Source: Sphingomonas sp. JC676 (GTDB lineage: Bacteria; Pseudomonadota; Alphaproteobacteria; Sphingomonadales; Sphingomonadaceae). From it: a DNA stretch of 64,000 nt. Both the position numbers and the translations under genes were made by a program. Under the pieces are notes generated by a model, which was not told the origin of the DNA, made no database searches, and saw only the letters and a program-made list of their open reading frames with translations. Position 1 is the stretch's first letter; each line of letters starts with the position of its first letter. Of the stretch, positions 35,104 through 45,300 are shown piece after piece. The DNA lies in the NCBI RefSeq assembly GCF_014489075.1, contig NZ_JACTGR010000001.1, positions 248,001-312,000 of the forward strand, read 5' to 3'.

Positions 35104-36552
35104 GTGCCTAAGCCCCTGAAGCTCGATCCCGATCGTCTGTTTCCCGCCGAGGAGCGCTCGCGCGCCATCGCGCGGGAGCTGTACGGCCAGGTGGCCGGGC
35201 TGCCGATCATCAGCCCGCACGGCCATACCGATCCGACCTGGTTCTCGACCAACGCCAATTGGTCGAACGCCACCGAGCTGCTGCTGGCGCCTGATCACTA
35301 TCTCTACCGCATGCTCTACTCGCAGGGCGTCTCGCTCGACGACCTCTGCGTGCCCAGCAAAGCGGGCGTACCGGGGACCGACCCGCGCACCGCATGGCGC
35401 ACCTTCGCCGAGCACACCTACCTGTTCCGCGGCACGCCTTCGAGCATGTGGCTGGGGCACGTATTCGGCGAGGTGTTCGGGATCGACGTGGCGCTCGATG
35501 CCTCGACCGCCGATCTCTACTACGACTCGATCAACGAGAAGCTCGCGACCGAAGCGTTCAAGCCGCGCGCGCTGTTCGATCGCTTCGGGATCGAGTTCCT
35601 CGCGACCACCGAGGGGCCGCAGGACGATCTGTCGCCGCACCACGAAATCCACGCCTCGGGCTGGAAGGGCCGGGTGGTCACCACCTATCGCCCCGATGCG
35701 GTGATCGATGTCGAGCACGAGCAATTCGCCGGCGCGATGAAGATCTTTGCCGAGAAGACCGGCGAGGATGTCTGGTCGTGGGACGGCTATCTCGCCGCGC
35801 ACCGCAAGCGCCGCGCAGATTTCCGCGCGGCGGGCGCCACTGCGACCGATCATGGCCATCCGACGGCAGCTACTGCCAACCTCTCCTATGACGAGGCCGA
35901 GCGACTGTTCCGCACGATCCTGTCGGATAGCTGGACCCCCCAGGACGCCGAGCTGTTCCGCGCGCAGATGCTGACCGAAATGGCGGCGATGTCGGCGGAC
36001 GATGGAATGGTCATGCAAATCCACCCGGGATCTTTCCGCAACCATAATGGCGGCCTGTTCGCGAGCCATGGCCGCGACAAGGGTGCCGACATCCCGACGC
36101 GGACCGACTATGTCCATGCGTTGAAGCCGCTGCTCGACCGGTTCGGCACCAATACCGACTTGTCGATTATCCTCTTCACGCTGGATGAAACCGTTTATGC
36201 GCGCGAGCTGGCGCCGCTGGCGGGCCATTATCCGTGCCTGAAGCTGGGCCCGAGTTGGTGGTTCCATGACTCGCCGGAGGGCATGCGCCGCTTCCGCGAG
36301 ATGACCACCGAGACGGCGGGCTTCTACAACACCGTCGGTTTCAACGACGATACGCGCGCGTTCCTCTCGATCCCGGCGCGGCACGACGTTGCCCGGCGCA
36401 TCGATTGCGGCTTCCTCGCGCAGCTGGTCGCCGAAGGGCGCCTGCTCGACTGGGAAGCGGCTGAGCTGGCTTATGAGCTGACCAACGGCCTTGTGCGGCG
36501 CGCCTACAAGCTCGACGCGAAAGCACCGACCCCGGTCGCCGCGGCGGCCTGA
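35104..36552 (+). CDS. uxaC: Glucuronate isomerase
   Basis: A 482-residue amidohydrolase-fold isomerase converting D-glucuronate to fructuronate and D-galacturonate to tagaturonate. The N-terminal [14 protein letters not shown] holds the metal-binding His pair. [20 protein letters not shown] and [14 protein letters not shown] match family blocks. The GTG start 35104 has GAGGAG upstream. It lies 13 bases behind the transporter. The next steps of the galacturonate isomerase route (uxaB, uxaA) are not in the window. Confidence 0.94.
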   Translation: MPKPLKLDPDRLFPAEERSRAIARELYGQVAGLPIISPHGHTDPTWFSTNANWSNATELLLAPDHYLYRMLYSQGVSLDDLCVPSKAGVPGTDPRTAWRTFAEHTYLFRGTPSSMWLGHVFGEVFGIDVALDASTADLYYDSINEKLATEAFKPRALFDRFGIEFLATTEGPQDDLSPHHEIHASGWKGRVVTTYRPDAVIDVEHEQFAGAMKIFAEKTGEDVWSWDGYLAAHRKRRADFRAAGATATDHGHPTAATANLSYDEAERLFRTILSDSWTPQDAELFRAQMLTEMAAMSADDGMVMQIHPGSFRNHNGGLFASHGRDKGADIPTRTDYVHALKPLLDRFGTNTDLSIILFTLDETVYARELAPLAGHYPCLKLGPSWWFHDSPEGMRRFREMTTETAGFYNTVGFNDDTRAFLSIPARHDVARRIDCGFLAQLVAEGRLLDWEAAELAYELTNGLVRRAYKLDAKAPTPVAAAA

Positions 36553-36580
36553 AAAACACATTCAAACCACGGAGCATGTA

Positions 36581-37423
36581 ATGTTCGATCGCACTTATTA
36601 CGCCACGCACCCTGACATGATGGAGTGCGTATCGAACGACGAGCTGCGCGACCGCTATCTAATCTCGGAGCTGTTCCGGGACGGCGAATGCGTGCTCAAC
36701 TACACCCATGCCGATCGCTTCGTCATCGGCGGGGTTGCGGTGACTTCGGCACCGGTCAAGCTTCCCGACCAGACCGAGCCGGCTTCGGCGGCCGGGCATC
36801 CGTTCCTCGAGCGCCGCGAACTGGCGGTCGTCAATGTCGGCAGGACCGAGGGCATTGTCACCGTCGATGGCGAGAGCTTCACGCTGGGCAACAAGGATTG
36901 CCTGTACGTGACGATGGGCGCCAAGGACGTGCAGTTCTCGGGCGCCGGCGCGCGTTTCTACCTCGCCTCATGCCCGGCGCATAAGGGCTTCACGACCCGC
37001 AAGCTTTCGATCGCCGACGCCAATGCGCTCGAGCGCGGCAGCCTGGCGGAATCGAACGAGCGGACGATCTTCCAGCTGGTGATCCCCGGCGTGTGCGACA
37101 GCGCGCAGCTCGTCATGGGCCTGACCGTGCTCAAGCCGGGCAGCGTGTGGAACACGATGCCGCCGCACATTCATGAGCGCCGCAGCGAGATTTATTTCTA
37201 CTTCGAGCTCGACGACACCGACAAGGACCGCGTCTTTCACTATATGGGCGAAGGCGAGGCCACCCGGCATATCGTGATGCAGAACGAGGAAGCGGTGATC
37301 TCACCGCCCTGGTCGATCCATATGGGTGCCGGCACCAAGGCTTATGCCTTTATCTGGGCAATGGCCGGCGAGAACCAGGACTATACCGACATGAACGTGC
37401 TCGACATCTGCCAGCTGGCGTGA
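36581..37423 (+). CDS. kduI: 5-dehydro-4-deoxy-D-glucuronate isomerase
   Basis: A 280-residue cupin-type isomerase turning 5-keto-4-deoxyuronate, the product of unsaturated oligouronide breakdown, into 2,5-diketo-3-deoxygluconate. The zinc-site motif [18 protein letters not shown] and a later [13 protein letters not shown] are typical. Length is as usual (about 278). GGAG precedes the ATG. It follows uxaC by 28 bases and leads directly into kduD. Confidence 0.97.
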   Translation: MFDRTYYATHPDMMECVSNDELRDRYLISELFRDGECVLNYTHADRFVIGGVAVTSAPVKLPDQTEPASAAGHPFLERRELAVVNVGRTEGIVTVDGESFTLGNKDCLYVTMGAKDVQFSGAGARFYLASCPAHKGFTTRKLSIADANALERGSLAESNERTIFQLVIPGVCDSAQLVMGLTVLKPGSVWNTMPPHIHERRSEIYFYFELDDTDKDRVFHYMGEGEATRHIVMQNEEAVISPPWSIHMGAGTKAYAFIWAMAGENQDYTDMNVLDICQLA

Positions 37424-37428
37424 GCGCG

Positions 37429-38181
37429 ATGAACCCGTTCGACCTCACCGGCCGCGTGGCCGTCGTCACCGGCGCCAATACCGGCATCGGCCAGGGCATC
37501 GCCCTGGCGCTCGCCGCGGCGGGCGCCGACATCGCCGCGGTGGGCCGCACGCCTGCCGCGGAGACCGTCGAGAAAGCGCGCGCGCTGGGCCGCAAGGCCG
37601 AGATCATCTCTGCCGATCTCTCGACCATCGAGCCTGTGAACAGGGTTGTGGACGAAGCTGTGGAAAAGCTCGGCGGGCTCGACATCCTGGTCAACAATGC
37701 CGGCATCATCCGCCGCGCCGACAGCCTCGACTTCACCGAGGAGGATTGGGACGCGGTGGTCGACACCAACCTGAAGTCGGTGTTCTTCCTGTGCCAGGCG
37801 GCGGCTCGGCACATGGTGGGGCAGGGCAGGGGCAAGATCATCAACATCGCCTCGATGCTGACCTTCCAGGGCGGCATCCGCGTGCCGAGCTACACCGCAT
37901 CCAAATCGGGCATCGGCGGGCTGACCAAGCTGCTCGCCAATGAATGGGCGGCCAAGGGCATCAACGTCAACGCGATCGCCCCCGGCTATATCGCGACCAA
38001 CAACACCGCGGCGCTCCAGGCCGACGAGAACCGCAACCGCTCGATCATGGAGCGCATTCCGGCGGGACGCTGGGGTTCGCCCGACGACATGGGCGGCGCC
38101 GCGGTGTTCCTTGCCTCCTCGGCTTCGGACTATGTCCAGGGCCATATCCTGGCGGTCGACGGCGGGTGGCTGGCGCGATGA
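37429..38181 (+). CDS. kduD: 2-dehydro-3-deoxy-D-gluconate 5-dehydrogenase
   Basis: A 250-residue short-chain dehydrogenase reducing 2,5-diketo-3-deoxygluconate to 2-keto-3-deoxygluconate (KDG). The NAD(P)-binding motif is TGANTGIGQG; the catalytic residues sit in NIAS and in YTASKSG, and NNAGIIRR is the usual structural motif. ATG 37429 begins MNPFDLTG as in KduD proteins. GTG 37420 overlaps the kduI stop (GTGA) and is the alternative start. Confidence 0.96.
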   Translation: MNPFDLTGRVAVVTGANTGIGQGIALALAAAGADIAAVGRTPAAETVEKARALGRKAEIISADLSTIEPVNRVVDEAVEKLGGLDILVNNAGIIRRADSLDFTEEDWDAVVDTNLKSVFFLCQAAARHMVGQGRGKIINIASMLTFQGGIRVPSYTASKSGIGGLTKLLANEWAAKGINVNAIAPGYIATNNTAALQADENRNRSIMERIPAGRWGSPDDMGGAAVFLASSASDYVQGHILAVDGGWLAR

Positions 38182-39182
38182 CGATCGCTTTCTTCGGCGA
38201 GCTGATGCTGCGGCTCTCGCCGCCCGGACGCGAGCTGCTGCTTCAGACGCCGAAGTTCGAAGTCAATGTCGGCGGCGCCGAAGCCAATGTCGCGACCGGC
38301 CTCGCCTGTCTGGGGCACAGCGTCCGGATGGTGAGCGCGGTGGCGGACAATCCGCTGGGCGCGGCCACGATCGGCGAGCTCCGGCGGCGTGGTGTCGATA
38401 CCTCGACGATCGTCTCCGAACCGGGCCGGCTGGGACTGTATTTCCTGACGCCGGGCGCGGGCCTGCGCGCCTCCGAGGTCGTCTATGATCGCGCCCATTC
38501 GGTGTTCGCGGATCGTGCAGCCCATGCCTGGGACTGGGACAAGGCGCTGGCGGGCGCAACGCGGCTGCATCTGTCGGGCATCACGCCCGCGCTGGGGCAC
38601 AACACCGCCACCGCCGCGATCGCCGCAGCCGATGCGGCTACCGCGAAGGGCATCCCGGTCTCGTTCGACGGCAATTACCGGGCGAAGCTGTGGGAGGCGT
38701 GGGACAGCAATCCCCGCGAAGTTCTCACCAGGCTGATCGGCCAGGCCGACATCCTGTTCGGCAACCACCGCGACATCTCGCTGCTGCTCGGCCGCGAATT
38801 CTCGGGAGACGGGCCGGATCGGCGCCGCGAGGCGGCCGAGGCTGCATTCGAGGCTTTCCCCAAGCTCGAGCTGATCGCATCGACGGCGCGGCATGTCGTC
38901 GATGCCGACAGCCACCGCATCGCCGCGCGGATCGACACGCGCGCGGGCGGCCACCAGACCGACGAGGTGGTGATCGCCGGCATCGTCGACCGGATCGGCG
39001 CGGGCGATGCCTTCGCGGCGGGCGTACTGCACGGCCTCATCCAGGGTGGCGACGCGGTGGACGCGGCGGAGGCCGGGCTGGCGCTGACCGCGCTCAAGCA
39101 TTCGCTCCCCGGCGATGCCAGCCTGTTCGGCCAGGCCGATATCGATGCGTTCCTCGAGGGAGAACTGGATGTCCGCCGATGA
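38178..39182 (+). CDS. kdgK: 2-keto-3-deoxygluconate kinase
   Basis: A 334-residue PfkB-family sugar kinase phosphorylating KDG to KDPG. The N-terminal FGELMLRLSPPG and NVGGAEANVATGLACLG and the C-terminal anion-hole motif DRIGAGDAFAAG are diagnostic. The ATG overlaps the kduD stop by four bases. The KDPG aldolase that would finish the route is not in this window. Confidence 0.95.
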   Translation: MTIAFFGELMLRLSPPGRELLLQTPKFEVNVGGAEANVATGLACLGHSVRMVSAVADNPLGAATIGELRRRGVDTSTIVSEPGRLGLYFLTPGAGLRASEVVYDRAHSVFADRAAHAWDWDKALAGATRLHLSGITPALGHNTATAAIAAADAATAKGIPVSFDGNYRAKLWEAWDSNPREVLTRLIGQADILFGNHRDISLLLGREFSGDGPDRRREAAEAAFEAFPKLELIASTARHVVDADSHRIAARIDTRAGGHQTDEVVIAGIVDRIGAGDAFAAGVLHGLIQGGDAVDAAEAGLALTALKHSLPGDASLFGQADIDAFLEGELDVRR

Positions 39183-40740
39183 CGGGATCTCGCGAAGGGC
39201 GCTGATCGGAGCGGGTACGGCGCTCATGCTGGTGCCGGCCGCCGCGCTGGCCCGGCCCTCGCGTCTCGTCATCGAATGTCCTTCCGGACGATTCACCAGC
39301 ACGCGGCATGTCGAGAGCGGCTCCGATGCATGGGCGTTCAAGGGTATTCGCTATGGCCTAGCCGAGCGTTTTTCGGCGTCGTTCCCCGTTCCGCGCGTGA
39401 TCATGGATGCGGACGAGTTTGGGCCCGTTGCGCCCCAACGCGGGCTGGGCCAACCCCAGTCCGAGGACTGCCTCTACCTCAATATTTGGACCACGGGCGC
39501 TGAGGCAGGGAAGCGCCCGGTGATGGTCTATTTCCACGGCGGTGCCTATTCGAACGGCAGCGTCACCGATCCACAGAATGACGGCGCAACGTTGGCGGCG
39601 ACCGAGGATGTCGTGGTCGTCACGGTCAACCACCGGCTCAACGCATTCGGCTATCTCTATCTCGCGCGCTTCGATCCGCGCTTTGCCGATAGCGGCAATG
39701 CCGGGCAGCTCGACCTGATCCTGGCGCTGCACTGGATCAAGGCGAACATTGCGGCGTTCGGCGGCGATCCGGGCCGGGTGTTCGTGTTCGGCCAGTCGGG
39801 CGGCGGGGCCAAGATCGCCACGCTGATGGGGATGCCCGCCGCCAAGGGGCTGTTCCACTCGGCTGCGACCATGAGCGGCCAGCAGGTCACCGCATCCGGC
39901 CCGCTCAACGCCACCAAGCGGGCCCAGGCCTATCTGGCGAAGCTGGGCGTCAAGGAGGACAATCTCCAGCCGCTGCTCGACATGCCGATGGAGAAGCTGA
40001 TCGAGGCGACCGAGGCGACCGATCCGATCTTGGGCGGCAGCGTCTATTTCGGTCCCGTGCTCGACATGAAATGGCTCGTGCGCCATCCCTTCTGGCCCGA
40101 CGCCAATCCGCAGTCGAACGCGATCACGATGATCCTGGGCAACACGCATGACGAGACGCGGGCGTTCATCTCGCCAGATTCGGACAAGGTGAAGGGGCTG
40201 ACCTGGGACAATATCGCCGGGCGCATGGCCCCCGAGCTACGGATGGACATCCTTCCCGAATGGGTGGTGGCCGAATACCGGGCCCATTTCCCGGACGATG
40301 CGCCCGAGCGGATTTTCTACCGCGCCACGACGGCGGGGCGGAGCTGGCCGGGACAGGTGCTGGAGGCCGATGCCCGGGCCGCAGCGGGGGCCAGAGCGAC
40401 CTGGGTCTATCAGGTCGATTTCCAGTCGCCGGTTAAGCCCGATCGCGGTGCGCCGCATACGATGGACATTGCGCTGGCGTTCGGGACGCTCGGGGCGGAG
40501 GGGTCGTTTACCGGTACCGGCCCGGAGGCCCAGCGGCTCAGCCGGCAGGTGATGGGCGCCTTCGCCGCGCTCGCCCGCACCGGCAAGCCTGCAGCGAAGG
40601 GATTGCCAGGCTGGGCGCCCTATACCTTGCCCAACCGCGCGACGATGGTGTTCGACAAGACCAGCCGGGTGGTGAACGATCCGCGCAAATGGGAACGCGA
40701 GCTGTTCGCCCGGGTGCCCTATATCCAGCCGGGCAGCTGA
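39169..40740 (+). CDS. Exported type-B carboxylesterase
   Basis: A 523-residue alpha/beta hydrolase of the carboxylesterase type-B family. The Tat signal is SRRALIGAGTALMLVPAAALA. EDCLYLNIW and VMVYFHGGAY (oxyanion hole) are present. The nucleophile elbow reads GQSGG rather than the usual GESAG, with the Ser kept. The C-terminal His lies in PHTMDIALAF. In this operon it could remove acetyl or methyl groups from pectin, which is inference. The ATG at 39169 overlaps kdgK by 14 bases and follows GGGAG. Confidence 0.87.
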   Translation: MSADDGISRRALIGAGTALMLVPAAALARPSRLVIECPSGRFTSTRHVESGSDAWAFKGIRYGLAERFSASFPVPRVIMDADEFGPVAPQRGLGQPQSEDCLYLNIWTTGAEAGKRPVMVYFHGGAYSNGSVTDPQNDGATLAATEDVVVVTVNHRLNAFGYLYLARFDPRFADSGNAGQLDLILALHWIKANIAAFGGDPGRVFVFGQSGGGAKIATLMGMPAAKGLFHSAATMSGQQVTASGPLNATKRAQAYLAKLGVKEDNLQPLLDMPMEKLIEATEATDPILGGSVYFGPVLDMKWLVRHPFWPDANPQSNAITMILGNTHDETRAFISPDSDKVKGLTWDNIAGRMAPELRMDILPEWVVAEYRAHFPDDAPERIFYRATTAGRSWPGQVLEADARAAAGARATWVYQVDFQSPVKPDRGAPHTMDIALAFGTLGAEGSFTGTGPEAQRLSRQVMGAFAALARTGKPAAKGLPGWAPYTLPNRATMVFDKTSRVVNDPRKWERELFARVPYIQPGS

Positions 40741-40748
40741 TCGCGCCT

Positions 40749-40762
40749 GTCCACCGGTTACC
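40749..40762. promoter_or_regulatory. Putative LacI-type operator, regulator promoter
   Basis: GTCCACC-GGTTACC, sharing the ACCGGT centre and, read on the other strand, the GGTAACC arm of the site at 32637. It is the weakest of the five. It lies about 60-70 bases before the LacI-family start and suggests autoregulation. Confidence 0.45.
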
Positions 40763-40764
40763 GT

Positions 40765-40787
40765 GATACTGTCCACGGGACAGTATC
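40765..40787. promoter_or_regulatory. Perfect inverted repeat GATACTGTCC-ACG-GGACAGTATC
   Basis: A ten-base inverted repeat with a three-base spacer between the esterase stop and lacI. It could be a second operator or a terminator hairpin, but no T-run follows, which favours a binding site. Confidence 0.5.
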
Positions 40788-40819
40788 GCTATGTCCCGTA
40801 AGCCGGTATAGCTTGTCTC

Positions 40820-41851
40820 ATGCAGAATACGGGCAAGCCAACCATCAACGACGTCGCGCGGCTCGCCGGCGTTTCCAAGAAGACCGTCAGCCGGGTGATC
40901 AACCGATCGCCGCTGCTCAACAGCGATACCCGTGCCAAGGTGGAGGCGGTGATCGCGGACCTGGGTTATGTCCCCAATGTCCAGGCGCGGGCGCTGGCGC
41001 TGCGGCGCAACTTCCTGCTCGGGCTGATCCACGACAATCCCAACGCGCAGATGGTGATGAACGTGCAGGCGGGCATCCTGGAGGCGATCCGCGACACCGA
41101 GTTCGAGCTGATCGTTCGCCCGATCGACCGCGGTTCCTCCACCATGCTGGCGGACGTGCGCAATTTCCTCGAGCGCCAGCGGCTCTACGGCGTGCTGATC
41201 CTGCCGCCGGTTTCCGAGAACGAGATGCTCGCCGATCTCTGCCGCGAGCTCGACATCCGCTATGTCCGCATGGGCTCGACCGCGCTCGATACGCCCGAGC
41301 ACACCGTCGCGTCGAACGATTGCGACGTGGTGACCGAAGCAGTCAACCATTTGATTTCGCTGGGGCATCGCCGCATCGGCCTGATCGCGGGGCCGCACGG
41401 TTTCCGCTCGGCGCGCGAACGCCGCAAGGGCTTCGAGAATGCGCTGGCGGCGGCGGACATCAAGCTGCCGCGCAGCCTCATCGCCGATGGAAATTATACT
41501 TTCGAGAGCGGGCAGGCCGCGGCCGACCGACTGCTCGACCTCTCGCCGCGTCCGACTGCGATCTTCGCCTCGAACGACGAGATGGCGGCGGCGGCGATGC
41601 ATGCGGCGCGGCGGCGGGGGATGGAAATCCCCAAGGACCTTTCGATCATCGGTTTCGACGATACCGCGATCGCCTCGCATATCTGGCCGCCGCTGACGAC
41701 GGTGCACTGGCCGATCATCTCGATGGGCCGCTCGGCCGCGCTCAAGCTGCTCACCGAATTCTTCGGCGACGAGCTGGCGGTAGAGGAGCCTTCGCTTTTC
41801 CCGTCCACGCTGATTCACCGCGCATCGGTTGCTCCGCCGCGCGAGGAATAG
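40820..41851 (+). CDS. LacI-family transcriptional regulator of the pectin locus
   Basis: A 343-residue regulator. The N-terminal helix-turn-helix is TINDVARLAGVSKKTVSRVI, and the hinge region contains NVQARALAL. The remaining part is a periplasmic-binding-protein-like effector domain (IGLIAGPHGFRSARERRKGF, ASNDEMAAAAMHAARRRGM, IGFDDTAIASHIWPPLTTV). It likely represses the locus until KDG or a galacturonate derivative binds. The five ACCGGT-centred sites in the window are its probable operators, one of them in its own promoter region. Confidence 0.92.
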   Translation: MQNTGKPTINDVARLAGVSKKTVSRVINRSPLLNSDTRAKVEAVIADLGYVPNVQARALALRRNFLLGLIHDNPNAQMVMNVQAGILEAIRDTEFELIVRPIDRGSSTMLADVRNFLERQRLYGVLILPPVSENEMLADLCRELDIRYVRMGSTALDTPEHTVASNDCDVVTEAVNHLISLGHRRIGLIAGPHGFRSARERRKGFENALAAADIKLPRSLIADGNYTFESGQAAADRLLDLSPRPTAIFASNDEMAAAAMHAARRRGMEIPKDLSIIGFDDTAIASHIWPPLTTVHWPIISMGRSAALKLLTEFFGDELAVEEPSLFPSTLIHRASVAPPREE

Positions 41852-41945
41852 GTGAAGGCGAAAAATCCGCTTGAATCCGCACCTTCCCGCGGATTCGGCT
41901 TCGCGAAGCTGAAAGCTGACACCCAGTATGCGGAAAAACCTTCCT

Positions 41946-41969
41946 TCCCGAAAAATGCAGTTTTCGGGA
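41946..41969 (+). terminator. Hairpin terminator after lacI
   Basis: TCCCGAAAA and TTTTCGGGA form a nine-pair stem with a six-base loop, and the right arm itself begins with a T-run. It is about 95 bases past the lacI stop. Confidence 0.55.
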
Positions 41970-42116
41970 CCTCGACGATGAGAAAGAGCCGGTCCTTCGA
42001 TCGCCTTTGAAATCCTACATTGCAAGGCTGGGTACGTGTTGGGAGGTCGGCCGGGCCTGGATCCCGGCCTGTTGCAGCTTTGTCTCAGCATCTGACGAAT
42101 TTGTCCGGCGTGGTTA

Positions 42117-42130
42117 TGACACCGGTTGAC
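42117..42130. promoter_or_regulatory. Putative LacI-type operator, second TonB receptor
   Basis: TGACACC-GGTTGAC followed by A. The left half is perfect and the right arm keeps a TGACA one base shifted. It is about 230 bases before the receptor ATG. Confidence 0.55.
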
Positions 42131-42360
42131 ATGAGCCGCGCGAGTGGAACAGAAAGGCTGCGAACAAGCGTGACGACAACGCTTGCGCCAAGACGGACGC
42201 AAAGATCCGTATCGGGGCGTAGGGGAGGCGAGTCGCGACAGGAACAGTAATGACCGGACGTGCGGAAGCGCGCGATTCCGGACGACCTGTCGCGTCCCAA
42301 ACCAGCTCGATGGCGCAAAGCGGGAAGACGCTTGCGAGACTTGGGCTGGGGGAGGATCAA

Positions 42361-45300
42361 ATGCCTTATACTGTGGATACGCGTATTTCGCGGCGCAACA
42401 TTGGCTTGGCGCTGCGCGGCGCTTCTTTGGGCGCGCTAGGTGTTGCGATGCTGATGGCGGCGCCTGCCTTTGCGCAGAGCGACGTGCCGACGCAGACTGT
42501 GGCGGGCGACAAGGGCATCCAACAAGAGACGGCGCCTCAGGACGAGGTTGCCTCGGGTGTGGACGCCCAGACCGGGAACGACATCGTGGTGACCGGTTTC
42601 CGCGCCTCGCTGCAGAACTCGCTCAACATCAAGCGCAACTCGAACCAGATCGTCGACGCGATCACGGCCGAGGACATCGCTGAGTTCCCTGATGCCAACC
42701 TGGCCGAGTCGATCCAGCGCCTGCCGGGTGTCTCGATAGACCGCGACAATGGCGAGGGCCGCACGATCACCGTGCGCGGCCTGGGCGGCGATTTCCAAAT
42801 GGTGCGTCTGAACGGCGCCGACGCGCAGAACATCGCAGGCGGCAACAACTCCGACTCCGGCGCGAACCGCTCGCGCGGCTTCGACTTCAACACCTTCGCT
42901 TCCGAGCTGTTCGGCGGGATCAAGGTGACTAAATCGACCGCGGCGGAGAATGACGAAGGCTCGCTCGGCGCGATCATCGATCTCACCACGGGTCGCCCGC
43001 TTGCCTATAAGGGCAATCGCTTCGCGCTGGGCGGCGAGGCCGAGTATCGCGAGAACGGCAAGAGCTTCAATCCGCGCTTCACCGGCCTCGCGTCGGTGCA
43101 TGTGACCGACAATTTCGGCATCCTCGTCTCCGGCGCGTACCAGAAGCAGGACCAGCAGATCGACGCCTATCGCCGCAACATCGGCGTGTTCGAATATACC
43201 TATCGCAACTCGCAGATCGCCGGCGTCACGCCGAACGCCTTCGGCTTCGCGCGTCCCAGCACGGCGGGCACCGGCGCGACCTTCGGTTCGGACCCGGCCG
43301 CCTATGCCGCAGTGACGCCGACCACCATCATCCCGGGCCTGCCCTCGGTCGGCCGCCAATATCTGGATTATGAGCGGATCGGCGCCACCGCGACGATGCA
43401 ATGGAAGCCCAATCCGGGCACCGAGATCACGCTCGACGGCGTCTTCTCGCGCTACGACCAGAACAGCAACAATACCGGCATCACGCCGATCGGCCTCAAC
43501 CGCAACGGCACCAATGCACGCGTGATCTCCACCGGCAGCGCCGGCCTGCGCGCGATCGGGACTGCGAACGGCTATGCCGACCGCGTCGCGCTCTATGCGA
43601 ACTGCGTGCCGAGCGCGATCATCGACTGCAATGGCGATCAGGCGGGCAATGGCGTCGGCCAGACGCCGCTGGCGGGTTATTTCAACAGCCTCAATCCGAA
43701 CAACCTCAACCCGTTCGACTATTACAACAATCCGGCCTCGCCGGGTTATGTCGCGACGGCGAACCAGATCGGCTATTACAACGAGTTGCTCGGCCGCCCG
43801 AACACCAAGATCCGAGAGGCCCATGTCAACGGCGCCGGCCAGGCCGACTACATGGTGCTCGACGATGTCGATTGGCGCAGCTTCGCCGACACCCAGTTCG
43901 GCCGGACCGACTTCAAGCAGGTGACGCTGAACGTCCATCAGGAGTTCGCGCCGAACTTCTACGCCGATGCGACCGGCGGCTGGTCCAAATCGGAATTCCG
44001 CGCTTATGGCCTGCTCGCCGAGGTCAATGCGATCGACAAGGACGGCTATGTCTTCGACGAGCGCGGCGACGGCAAGATGCCGGTGTTCAACCCGGGCTTC
44101 GACGTGGCGAACCCGGCCAACTGGACGCTGGTGAAGGGCCTGTCGACGATCCGCTATTTCACCAACACCGTGGACAACGAGTTCAAGGTGGCGCGGGTCA
44201 ACTTCACCTATGAAGCGCTGCCCGAGATGTCGATCAAGTTCGGCGCGACGGCCAAGGAGTTCGCCTATGAGGGCGACCAGGGCCGCCGCAACCAGTCGAT
44301 CGAAGCGATCAACCCGACGCTCGCGGAATCGCATCTCAACATCACCGATCTCGGCCAGACCATCGGCTTCGGCCAGGGCCTGACCGTGTCGCAGGGCACG
44401 CCAACCAGCTATTTTGCGCCCGACATCAACAAGTTCATCAATCAGTTCGGCATCAACTGCAACTGCGTGAACAAGTGGGGCGATTTCCGTGCCGTGGTCG
44501 ACGGCCGCCAGCGCTCGGGCGTGACCGAGCGTGACGTGTCGGGCTATTTCCAGGTCGACTATAATTTCGACCTGCTCGGACGTCCGCTGCGCGGCAATGT
44601 CGGCATGCGCGTCGCCAACACCCGCGTTTCGGGTTCGGGCAATGTCGGCGGCGCGGACGGCGTCGCGGGTCTCGCGGTGACCGCCCAGAACGAATATTGG
44701 GACTGGCTGCCCTCGATGAACGCGAACTGGGAAGTCATGGACGGCCTCCTGATCCGCTTCGCCGCGTCGAAGGTGATGTCGCGGCCGCAGCTCTCCAGCC
44801 TGACGCCGGGCACCACCGCGTTCACGACCAGCCTGAATTCGAACGGCACGGCGCCGACGCTGACGGTGGGCAACCCGTATCTCAACCCGTTCCGTGCGAC
44901 CAATCTCGACCTGAGCTTCGAGAAATATTTCGCGCACAACGGCCTGATCGCGGTCAATTTGTTCAAGAAGAACATCGACACGTTCCCGCAGCAGGTGGCG
45001 CTCGAGGCGCCGCTTTCCGCGGTGTTCGAGCCCGATGTGTACCAGCAGGTGCTGAGCTTCATCACCAACGCCGCGCTGCTCAACTACACCCGGGCGGGCG
45101 GTACCTGGGGTATTCGCCAGTTCAAGGATGCACCGGGTGGCGACATCAAGGGCATCGAAATCAATCTGCAGACCGACTTCTTCTTCCTGCCCGGCTTCCT
45201 CAAGCATTTCGGTGTGACCGCAAACTATACGCACATCGACTCGAGCCTGAGCTACCTGACCGGCACGGTGCTCAACACCAGCCAGACTATCTCGGGCACC

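Larger units (their letters stand above)
41852..42360. other. Intergenic region between lacI and second TonB receptor
   Basis: A 509-base region. It contains a terminator-like hairpin (41946-41969) and the operator-like site at 42117-42130. Leader sequence of about 230 bases lies between that site and the receptor ATG. A reading frame continuous with the receptor from 42250 shows no signal-peptide logic, so the upstream part is taken as untranslated. Confidence 0.65.

Noticed and set aside
42436..45234. A 932-codon minus-strand frame opposite the second TonB receptor
   Set aside because: Antisense shadow of a well-formed TonB receptor; the Arg/Glu/Val-rich translation has no recognisable features.
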